Source of the DNA: Entomortierella parvispora | Lineage: Eukaryota > Mortierellomycota > Mortierellomycetes > Mortierellales > Mortierellaceae | Length of the DNA stretch: 64,000 bases | Direction of reading: 5' to 3' | NCBI GenBank assembly: GCA_963573315.1 | Contig: OY752141.1 | Span: 620,001-684,000 of the forward strand | Part shown: one piece after another, positions 55,281 to 64,000 of the stretch | Numbering within the stretch: the stretch's first letter is position 1 | How the letters are laid out: every line of letters begins with the position of its first letter | Notes under the pieces: generated by a model | What the model saw: the letters and a program-made list of their open reading frames with translations, nothing else | Told to the model about the DNA's origin: nothing | Database searches by the model: none | Translations under genes and position numbers: made by a program

Positions 55281-56996
55281 AAGGTTCTCCAGAGTGGAAT
55301 GAAGGGAATGGTAAGGGCGTGGAATGTGTGTGACGATAGATGGAAAAGAAGGACGGACGGAAGAAAGAAGGAGTGAGTGGTTGCATTGATCGCGCTTTTT
55401 ACAAACCAGGGTGTCCTTATGTCACCTACACAGCTCATGCGATTAAGAAACAGCTTTACATGGGATTTGGGCTCAAAAAAATCAAAACCCTAAAAAACCC
55501 TAACAAACCCCTAAAAAATCCCTAAATCTCGGCAACCGGGTTGGTAACCACTCCCCATATTGAAATCCTGCTAAGAAAACCGATGATTTCCGTAAAGTAG
55601 CCCCCCTCAGGATGTGCGTGTATAAAGAAAAAAGGAATTCGCATGGGAATTGTGCGGAGCTATGATTGTCGCCATGTAATCATCGCATGGGCTGCGTCTG
55701 TGACATAAGGCTCCTCTACAAACCAGATCATGCACGTGACCCGAACACTGAGACAGGCTGAGTTGACAACGCCACCAATTTTGGCTGAGAGGCGAAGGCA
55801 GGGTCCAAGTGGCCCAAAATCTGCGGTCGAAAATCACCGTGCATCCCAAACGGAAGTGATTGAGCGAGCAGCGGGCAGTTGCCCGGTCCGCTGCCTTCTC
55901 TTGCACCTCCGCAAGTTTCTGTTGAGTGGAAGAGGAAAGAAAGGAGAAGGAGGCGACAAAGACCTTCTCAAAGAAAGTGTTCTTTTTTTTTGTTTGTGTT
56001 CCGTGTCTATCTGGCTTTTGTTTCTTTCCTCTAGAGCCCAGGCAGAAGAAGAATGATGCCTACGGTATCGAGGGCTAGGAGGACTAGGAGGGAGAGAGAG
56101 AGAGAGAGAGAGAAGCATCTGGCAACGAGATACGGGCTGGCGCAAGAGCTGATGATCAGGAGGTGGGACGGACACGGCGAAAGGACCGGGTTCCCTGGTT
56201 GGCCAGCCGAGAAAATCAAAGACCTGGCGACTGAGAGAGGAGCAGCAGCAGCAGAGGAAAAGAACCGCTGCCGCCAAAAAATAACTCAGCTACACACATA
56301 CACGACTGCAACGTCCTCTTCTTCATTGTCTGTCGGTCCTGGTTCCTTTGTCCGTTCGGCTCTTCTTCACTCTCCTTCCTTCCGCCCCCCACCCAGACAC
56401 CCATTCCCTCTCTACTCTTCATCACCCACCGCCTTCCTCCTCTTCCTCCTCTTATTCTGCTCGTTCCTTCTCTTTTCTCTTCCCGTTCATTCACCCATTC
56501 ACGCTCCCACCTCGAGGTTGGTAATTGCATTCCCTTTCTTTCTTTCTTTCTTTCCTTAACCTCTTCCTCAGCCCAGAGACCGACCCAGCCTTCTCCCTCT
56601 CAACTCTCTCTTCCTCTCACAACGCTCCGCCCTCGTAAGAATACCCAACACTCCCAGCTCTCGTCTTCCGCCTCAACCTGCCCCAGCCTGACTGTCGACA
56701 GCTCCACAGTAACCACGCTCACAGACGACTACACAGCGCCTCAGCTTCTTTCGGACCCCTCGCACTCTTCAGTCTGACTCCGGCACACAGCAAAACGACT
56801 TTTCGCAACATTCACAGAGCTCCCATTGCTCTGGCATTACCTTCTACATCGCCATTCGGCCATTGCTCATTCACCTTTACTTCATCACCTTTATCCTCCG
56901 GAAACTATCTCTTACACTCGAGTCCCTGTTGTTTAACATCCCTTTTTCTGTTACGCACAACTTACCAGACTGGATCGAGCGCTCCCTATCTCGATA
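55281..56996. promoter_or_regulatory. Divergent upstream region of RAD52 and the Boi-like gene, with telomere-like motifs
   Basis: 1.7 kb. It contains four CCCTAA-type motifs at 55485-55527, a CACGTGAC at 55733-55740 and a GAGA run at about 56090-56113. A long CTTCC/TTCTTTC-rich leader (about 56310-56900) precedes the + strand gene. Open frames on both strands are compositional only. Confidence 0.5.
55485..55527. repeat. Degenerate telomere-like CCCTAA cluster (telo-box-like)
   Basis: Four CCCTAAA/CCCTAAC units separated by short A runs within 43 bases. The spacing is irregular, so this is not a functional telomere array. It resembles an interstitial telomere scar or the AAACCCTAA promoter box known from plants. 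Confidence 0.6.
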
Positions 56997-59900
56997 ATGC
57001 CCGAGACTGTGTGGGCCATTCACAACTTTGAGGCGGAGGCCGAGGACGAGATCTCGTTCCACATTGGCGAGCCTATCACCATTGTTCAAAAAGACGAGCT
57101 CTACCAGGACGGATGGTGGGAGGTAAGCAAATCTTGCTTTACTTTTATTTTTGACTGGAGAGGGGTTTATATACCCGAGCTGCAATTGCTCAATCACTAG
57201 GAAAGGGCGAGACTGAGCACTCTTTACAGTCGCTTGCACTGACTGCCGACCGTTGGGTGGCGACGTTCCACTCAGGGGGTGGATTACATGGACAAACGCC
57301 CAAAATACAGCACCCGGACAACAATATTTTTCATCCAGCAATTGGTCACACATGTCAGAATGAACAACTTCTTGGGCACAGAACTTTGCCAGGAGTCAGT
57401 CCGTGTGCGTAAAAGAGAAACCATTGGCCTCAATTGCTCACTTCCAACACACCTTTTTCTTTGTAGGGAACCAACGTTCGAGGACAGACTGGATTGTTTC
57501 CCCAGGTACGCGACATACAATGAATGCGACTGATTGATTTGATTAATGTCGATGACCTCAAAAGGGCGCTTCAATAAAAGCTGACTTTGTGCATCTCTTT
57601 CTTGTTGTTCATTCTCAAAGAACTATACAGTTAAAAGTAAGTCGACTCTTAAGTCAACTGAAAGATAACCTCGCGCAAGAGGAGAAGAAAGGACGAGAGG
57701 AAAAAAAATTGTTTGTGCGCCTGAGAGCTTGAGCACAAAATTCAACCCAGCTGCAAGCCCTCCGACAAAAATGCAGACTGACAGAGGTCATGTTTTTGGT
57801 GTGCGGACACCACGCCAAAAAGAGGGCTGAATGCTAATGCTGGAGAGGATTGGGTGGCAGTGATCAACACAGTGTAGAGCGAGAGCTGTGAGCATTACAT
57901 TACAATTTTGCTCTTTGGACAAGGGGAAGGGAGAGGAGTAGAAATACAGGGGAGGACACCGTTTGCATGTTTCTGGTGACATGAGTATCTAATATGTCTC
58001 TCTCCTTGCTCGCGCTCTTGTAGACCCACCGGAACAGACTGTGAGCAATGCGCAATCACTACGGCATACAAATGGATATGGAGGTACCGAGAGTAGGACA
58101 GTTGACGGCAATGGAACTTTCGGGGCCAGCTCAGCAAACACAAGTTCCAACCTGAATCACATCGCCAACCATATCCAGCAACATGTCAGTAGCAACAACT
58201 CTAATGGCAACTTTAACAACAAGAGCAATGACCTTGACAATCGCGTCCAGATGCAGCAGAGCAATCAGACCCTGAATACTGCCATGAACAACATGCATAT
58301 TCACCAGAACCCAAAAATTGGCAGCCCTCCTGCTGGCTCAGTGCGTGGTGGATATGGAGGCTCTATCAGGAATGGCACATCGGGTGCTACGCCCAACAGC
58401 AAACTCATTGCGCAAAGTGTAGAGGATAGCCTCAACGATCCCCAGCTTACAGGTCACCCGTCTCTCTGGTCCATTGATCAAGTTGCGTACTGGCTGGAGC
58501 TGTGCGGGTTTGGCAATGTTGCTGCAAGCTTCATTGGTAGGACCTTGTTGGCTGTTAATCAGACCGTCGAGTTGTAATAGCAGATCAGGGACACTGACAT
58601 TTTATTTTTGTCCATAGATAATGAGATCTCGGGAGCTATTCTGATGGAACTGAATTTAAACAACCTGAAGGAGTTGGAGATCAACTCGTTTGGAAAGCGA
58701 TTCAATATCATGAATGCCATTACGTCCTTGAAACAAAGCTCTAAGGGACCCAAAAGCCCATACGGTACTCTCTCCAACTCAATGGGTCCCATCTATCCCT
58801 CAGGGCCGGGACCAAACATCCCTCCGCGCATGGCTTCGGCCCCCATTGGCCTCCCTAGTGCAGTGCCCTCATACGACTTGCGCAGCGATTATATGCATGA
58901 TCCACGGCAGGGGTTCCAGGATCCAAGAAGCGCCCCTATTTCGCTCCCACCCCATCCGCCTTCAAGTATCCAGCCTCTATCAGTGCATCAGCAAATGCAC
59001 CACCCATCCGACTATGACGCGCAAAGTCGAGCAGCTGCCGCAGCTCGATCTGACACGTTAGGTTCGCTTCCAAGCGGCGGAAGTATGGGTGATTATCCCG
59101 TTCCCTCTGTCGACACGGAACTGCGAGGAGCACACCGTCAGAGCCTCACATCCGCCTACTCCTCGACTGCCAATAACTCTCGCAACCAGTGGGGAAACAC
59201 GACGAGGCCGTCGCAGATGTCAAGTTCAGCAGCTGTGCAACAAACTCAAGGAGGGCCTGGCACAGGCGAATATGACGACAGGTTCTATGGAGGACGTCCG
59301 CTTGGTCAACCAGCTCTGGATCAATACCCAAGACCAATGGATCAAATCGACCCCACCAGCCCTGATTTGCGCTCGCAATCTTATGGTAGTGAATCGTACC
59401 AGCAACCTGTCCCAAAGGCACGCAAGTACCATAACCCCGACAGCACAAATCGCCAGCGTAATGGAAAGGCAAATCCTAGTGATAAGGTCGTTCCTCTAGA
59501 TTTGATTGGAAAGCCAGACTTTTCCGGTTGGCTCAAGAAACGTGGAGACACTTATCGCACTTGGAAGAGCCGGTGGTTTATTCTGAAAGGCGTCACGCTC
59601 TACTACATGAACTCGCCCAAAGATCTGGCTAGCAAAGATTATATCAATTTAATTGGCTACAAGATCATCCAGGACGAGAACATTTACGCTGGAAAATATT
59701 GCTTCAAGGCTGTTCACGACGAACTCCGGAATTTCTTCTTCTACACTGACAGCGAAACTGACATGAAGGGCTGGCTCAAGGCTTTGATGAAGGTCACTAT
59801 CGGTCGCGATCCTAATGCTCCCGTGATTTCTTCCAGTAATATCCCCACGATCTCGTTGCATGTCGCGCGGCAGATGGCTCCCCGTCCACCATCACCTTCC

Positions 59901-61226
59901 AAGAGGCCAAGAGGTTTCGGTCCCAATGGCCAGTCTCTGCAGATGCAACAGGCACAGCTGCAACAACAGCAACATCAACAACAACGTCAATTGCAGCAGC
60001 AGCAACAGCAGGACCTTCTCTATCAACAGCAATTGCAATCGCAGCCGCTGCCCTTACCCCCAGCTTCTCAGCAGCCACAAAAGTCATTCCAACAACAACT
60101 TTTGGATTATGATGATCAAGAGTCTGATGGCGACGATTACATCCCAAACACCTATGACGGACCACGCCCACCTGTTCACCAAATTACGGTCCCTAACTCT
60201 ATCCAGAGAAGTCAACCCCCAAACAGTTCCCGTGGTCAACAATTGCCCGAGAGCCCCATCTTGCAGGGACTGAATACTCCAAATCAGCACCTACAACGTG
60301 ACAGCTTTGTGAAACTTGAGAAATTGGATGGCGATGATGATCCTTGGAGAGATGAAGACGGAGAGGGTTTCGGCAAGCAAAAGCCCCAGCCTGCTGTGCC
60401 TCAGCAACAGGAACAAAAGTTCAAGAACGTTCGACCTGATAGTGAGCTGGACTCTTTTGGTCAGGATGCGCAGGAAAAAGAAAGGGACCCCAACGCTCCA
60501 TGGGTAAGTCTTCATAATGTTTGTTAATTATTTTCGCCTTGTTACTGATGGCCGTCATTTCATCTACAACAGACCCAGGAACAATACGTTGCATGGATCA
60601 ATCGCAATTTGCCCTCTTCTGTTGAGTCTGTAACTGACATGACACAATCTCTTCGGTCCGGAGTTGTCCTCGTGAGACTGATCGAGCAGCTTGCAGGCGA
60701 GCAGGTCGACAAGAGGATCCCTAATGCCACGTATACTCTCCAGATGTTGGAGAATTTGTTGACAGCTTTCAAGTTTATGGACCGGGTTGGAATCTCGACC
60801 GATGGATACACCGTCAAGGACATCTTCAATGGCAACGAGCCTAAGATTGTTCTCATGTTTGAGTCCATCCGCGCGAAGTTCCCCAGTGATGTCCCTCCAA
60901 CCCCTCCCAAGACAGCCCTCCCCAACGTGTCATTGCCATCGTCGCCTGCTCTGTCCTCTGGTCCTCTTCCTAATGGACCACCAGCTCTCCCCGGCCCGGC
61001 ACCTTCCATCCAGATCCCGCGCGGATCGCCTATTATTAACGGAAAAGTGCAGTTCCCTAGCTCGAACCCGCCAACTGCCCCCCCTCAGCCACCACAACAA
61101 CCACCCCAGCAAATTCCGATGCAAGCTTCACAGCAGCCTATCCAGCAGCGAATGCCAGCTCAGAGCACTGGAGGGTCTGAATTCGAGGCACTCTATGACG
61201 AGGCGGCTCGTAGCACAGTCTCTTGA
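56997..61226 (+). CDS. Boi1/Boi2-like polarity protein: SH3-SAM-PH with C-terminal CH domain
   Basis: Six exons: 56997-57122, 57467-57505 (39 bases), 57621-57636 (16 bases), 58024-58536, 58618-60503 and 60573-61226, 1077 residues. The SH3 domain spans three exons (residues 3-58: AIHNFEAEAEDEISFHIGEP, DGWWEGTNVRGQTGLFPQNY). A SAM domain is at about 205-270 (LWSIDQVAYWLELCGFG, GAILMELNLNNLKELEI). A PH domain is at about 528-625 (FSGWLKKRGDTYRTWKSRWF, YCFKAVHDELRNFFFYTDSE). A polyQ stretch is near 670-700. Residues 861-965 look like a calponin-homology domain (TQEQYVAWINRNLPSS, LRSGVVLVRLIEQLAGEQVD, RVGISTDGYTVKDIFNGNEP). Yeast Boi1/2 act at polarity sites with Cdc42, Bem1 and exocyst and lack a CH domain. 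Here the CH domain could link the complex to actin; that is inference. Confidence 0.92.
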
Positions 61227-61662
61227 AAGGATGTCTGGACATCCTGAGTTGCTGACTGATTTTCTCTCCCTCTCTCTCTCTCTTTCTCTCTCTCCTTATC
61301 CCTCTCTCCTGTTCCATTCTCATTTAATGCCCTTTTTCTTTCTTGTTCTCATTCATTTTTCCCAAAAAAAAATCTATCATGCACACTCACATACCTTTTT
61401 TTTTCATTACCAAACCATTTGTCCTTTCTGACTCTTTAATGTCCCTTCACAAATCACAAATAAAAAAAATATTCTAGCTTTAATTTATTCACGGAAAAAA
61501 GCTTGACTAGAGGAATCGCCATTTCGAGGGTCCGATCTCACGTACGCTGGAAGAACAGTCATTCCCCAATATGTACGTGTTGTTTACTTCACTTGCACAA
61601 AGGCGCACAGATTCAACTTTTTGCCATTTCCGCATCCTCTCTCCCTCCTCCATCCCCGCACC
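61227..61662. other. 3' flank of the Boi-like gene and leader of the TOM20-SET gene
   Basis: 436 bases. A CTCTCTCT tract (61263-61300) and AATAAAAAAAA (about 61459) follow the Boi-like stop. A CCTCCTCCATCCCC leader precedes the ATG at 61663. No gene is seen. Confidence 0.5.
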
Positions 61663-63693
61663 ATGAAGACTTCGACTATCGTCGCTGCCACCGTTGGCAC
61701 CGTCGCCATCGCCACCATTGGATACGCTCTCTACTTTGACTCGAAGCGCAGAAATGATCCCGAGTTCCGTCGCAAACTGAGTACGACTCCCAAAACCATT
61801 CGTCCCGCACCCCCTGTGTCTTTTTGTACCCCTGTCGAACCTGCCCCGGACATGTTCTTGCCCTTCCCCAATTGGCTGCATGCAATGCATTGTTGGAGGG
61901 GTGCAGGAGTGTTCATGTCCGATCTTCATGGAAGCATAACTTGTGTTCGAGACTCTAATTATACACGTTTTGTAATCTCTACCCTCTCCCTGTTTCTAGA
62001 GAAGGAGAAGAAGCGTGCTCAGAAGGCCGCCAAGGACGAGGAGAAGAAGAAGGTCACCCAGACCGCTCAAAGCGTCGAGGAGGCTTTGGCCGGCATCAAG
62101 GAGGAGGATTTCCCTACCAGCATGGAGGAGCGCGAGAAGTTCTGCATGGAACAGCTCTCGACTGGCGAGGCCCTCTTCACCAGGGGTAAGGATCCGCCTC
62201 CAACCTGGAGCACCATATATTTTTTTTTTTTGTTTTCCACGAACTCAGATCGGGAGAAATTGACCCGACAAAAGGAGATCGGATATGAGAACGTTGAGAC
62301 CTAGGAATTATTATTCATTTCGACAATCTTTTTCTCTACAGGTCCTGAAGGTTACGATATGGCTGCGATCTGTTTCTACAAGGCATTGAAGGTCTACCCT
62401 GCCCCCGCTGAGTTGGTCATGGTCTACCAGAAGACTATTCCCCCAGAGGTTTTCACCCTCGTCATGGGAATGTTGAGCATGGATGTAAGTTGGCACCGCA
62501 AGACACTTGGAATTTGTCAGAGACCAGGTCATGATTGCGTTTGAGCGTGGAGGACTAATAGAGCTGCAAATTTTTGAACACAGGTCCACAAGAAGCAGGA
62601 GAAGTACTACACCGTCTTCCCCCCCAAGGAGATGAACGTTAAAGTTGATGAGTTGCCCGAGGGTGTCACTGCTGAGGGACAGAAGGTTGTTCGCCGTGGA
62701 TTGATTGCCACCAAGGACTTTGCTGCTGGAGAGACTATCTATTCCGAGACGCCCATCATTAGCTCATTGGAGCCTTCATTGGAGGGTAACGAATTCTGCC
62801 ACTACTGCTTGAAGCAGATCGTTGACGAGGAGACCAAGGTTCCTTGCGCCAACTGCACCAAGGTTGTCTTCTGTTCTCTTGCTTGCGAGAGCTCTGCTTC
62901 GACCGAGTTCCACGCTGTTCTCTGCACCAAGGATTCTGAGGATGCTTCAACGCCCGAGCGCAAGCTGTACGACTACACCAAGGAGACCAACAACAAGTAC
63001 CCAGAGATGATTGCAAAGTTCTTGGTCCGCATGGTCCATGAGGAGACCGTCAGCAGCGAAGAGTACAACTTGTTTGATCACATTGAGCGCCTCCGCTTCT
63101 TGGAGGTTCGCCCTTCTGCTGCTGAGGAGCAGGAGATTGAGTTGTTGAAGGTTGCCCTTGGTTCCAAGATTCCCGGTATTGAGGAGTTTATCAACGAGGA
63201 GCGCTACTTGACCTTGAAGGGCAAGTTGCTTTACAACGCCTACGGTATCTCGACCTCTTTGGATGCTAGCCGATCTGTCGAGGTATGTTTTTATTTTCTT
63301 TTGATGTCAGAGTTTTTAGTCCCCTTGTCTGAAAGAAGGGCCTCTGTTTTTCGAGGCAGGATAACTAATTTTTTCTTTTTTCTTTTTTCCAAAATTTAGC
63401 CCTCCCCCGAGAAGTACCGCAGTGTTCACGATGCGCCCGTTGTTGGTGCTGGATTCTACAGAGTTACTTCGTACATGTCGCACTCTTGCGAGCCCAATAC
63501 CAAGGTTGCCTTTGAGGAACATAATAACAGCCTCGCCGTTGTGGCTACAAGGGACGTCAAGGCCGGCGATGAGCTCCATGTCGGATTTATTGATCAGAAG
63601 AACGGCTCACTCTCGACTGAGCAGCGTCGCCAGGAACTCTTCCAGAACTACCGCTTCAAGTGCATGTGCCCCCTCTGCGAGACCACGGATTAA
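61663..63693 (+). CDS. TOM20 mitochondrial import receptor fused to a SMYD-like MYND/SET module
   Basis: Five exons: 61663-61780, 62000-62185, 62342-62484, 62584-63282 and 63400-63693, 479 residues in consistent phase. Residues 1-150 are TOM20/MAS20: an N-terminal membrane anchor (VGTVAIATIGYALYF), the family signature YFDSKRRNDPEFRRKL, a Lys-rich helix and a TPR-like receptor part (EREKFCMEQLSTGEALFTRG, AAICFYKALKVYPAPAELVM, QKTIPPEVFTLVMGMLSMD). From about 186 a SET N-part (RRGLIATKDFAAGETIYSE) encloses a full MYND zinc finger: C221, C224, C237, C240, C246, C250, H259 and C263. The SET C-part has SHSCEPNT (S409 where Asn is usual), GDELHVGFID (F445 where the catalytic Tyr is usual) and post-SET C470-x-C472-x2-C475. 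The junction lies inside one uninterrupted exon. The anchor implies the outer mitochondrial membrane with the SET part facing the cytosol. Whether it methylates anything is open. Confidence 0.93.
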
Positions 63694-64000
63694 AGAGGGT
63701 CGCAGCTTTTAATTTTTCTAGTATACACCAGAGCGGGAGGAGGGGAGGACGTAGTGGCCGTAGCCGGTATTGGACCTCCCAATACAACAGCATAGCAAGA
63801 GTGGGGGAAGGTACACATTTTTTTTCATAAAGATCCCTTTACTCGAATACATCACAAAAAGTTAGAAGAGGTGGTGGACGCACAGGACTCGAAGGAAGCG
63901 CGCTGATTGGCCCGTGTTGAAACAACGTCAGCAGAGCCTGTGGAAGGGTGGGGAAGGGGAAAGTGAAGTGTGAAAATGACACCTCTCTCACTCACACAGA
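63694..64000. other. 3' flank of the TOM20-SET gene; no gene seen
   Basis: 307 bases. An A/T-rich TTTTTTTTCATAAAG stretch (about 63819) may be part of the 3' end. The remainder to the window edge shows no recognisable coding sequence on either strand. Confidence 0.5.

Overview
The window is fungal nuclear DNA. Genes are spliced, with many short introns (about 50-110 bases, plus a few first introns of 280-500). Splice sites are GT..AG with ACTAAC-type branch points, for example TACTAAC in both introns of the gene at 23119. Promoters and 5' leaders are pyrimidine-rich. Gene content (Zn2Cys6 regulator, Boi-type polarity protein, Asi-like RING ligase, borealin-N-like protein), an animal-like MFE-2 and relics of a protein family I associate with Mortierella-type genomes together suggest an early-diverging fungus, probably Mortierellomycotina. 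The lineage is inference. I see no transposon, tRNA, rRNA or CRISPR array. About 20 genes can be modelled to exon level by translating exons and matching reading phases.

Layout. 1-3.7 kb: a disordered, acidic/Ser-rich protein. 3.9-7.8 kb (-): a Zn2Cys6 transcription factor in four exons. 8.6-10.7 kb (+): a TBC1D20/Gyp8-like Rab GAP with a tail anchor. 10.8-11.7 kb (-): a PRA1 protein. 12.5-13.3 kb (+): a chitin-binding, probably GPI-anchored protein. 13.5-15.4 kb (+): ORC2. 15.6-17.4 kb (+): the proteasome ATPase RPT4. 17.4-19.7 kb: gene-poor. 19.8-21 kb (+): a cysteine-rich single-pass receptor-like protein. 23.1-25.7 kb (+): peroxisomal MFE-2 with SCP2 and SKL. 26.3-27.4 kb (-): a secreted Ser/Pro-rich cysteine protein. 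28.0-28.7 kb (-): ribosomal protein uL5/L11. 29.6-31.6 kb (-): an MFS transporter. 33.4-34.9 kb (-): prohibitin-2. 35.3-36.6 kb (+): SmB. 37.0-39.5 kb (+): a tetraspan protein. 40.3-43.2 kb (+): an Asi-like membrane RING protein. 43.2-44.5 kb (-): a borealin-N-like protein. 45.0-47.4 kb (+): lunapark. 49.1-49.5 kb (-): a small secreted cysteine-rich protein. 50.3-51.1 kb (+): a decayed pseudogene. 51.6-53.1 kb (+): a D-2-hydroxyacid dehydrogenase. 53.3-55.3 kb (-): RAD52. 57.0-61.2 kb (+): a Boi-like SH3-SAM-PH protein with an added CH domain. 61.7-63.7 kb (+): a TOM20-MYND-SET fusion.

The genes do not form one pathway; most are housekeeping. The points most worth following are: (i) a mitochondrial TOM20 receptor fused in one exon to a SMYD-like MYND/SET module that lacks two conserved active-site residues; (ii) three separate genes for secreted or surface proteins that share an eight-cysteine spacing pattern (C-x2-C-x9/10-C ... 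C-x-C-x10-C ... C); (iii) a multi-frameshift pseudogene at about 50.3-51.1 kb; (iv) a diverged borealin-like protein whose stop codon lies 36 bases from that of an Asi-like ligase; (v) a Boi protein carrying a calponin-homology domain.
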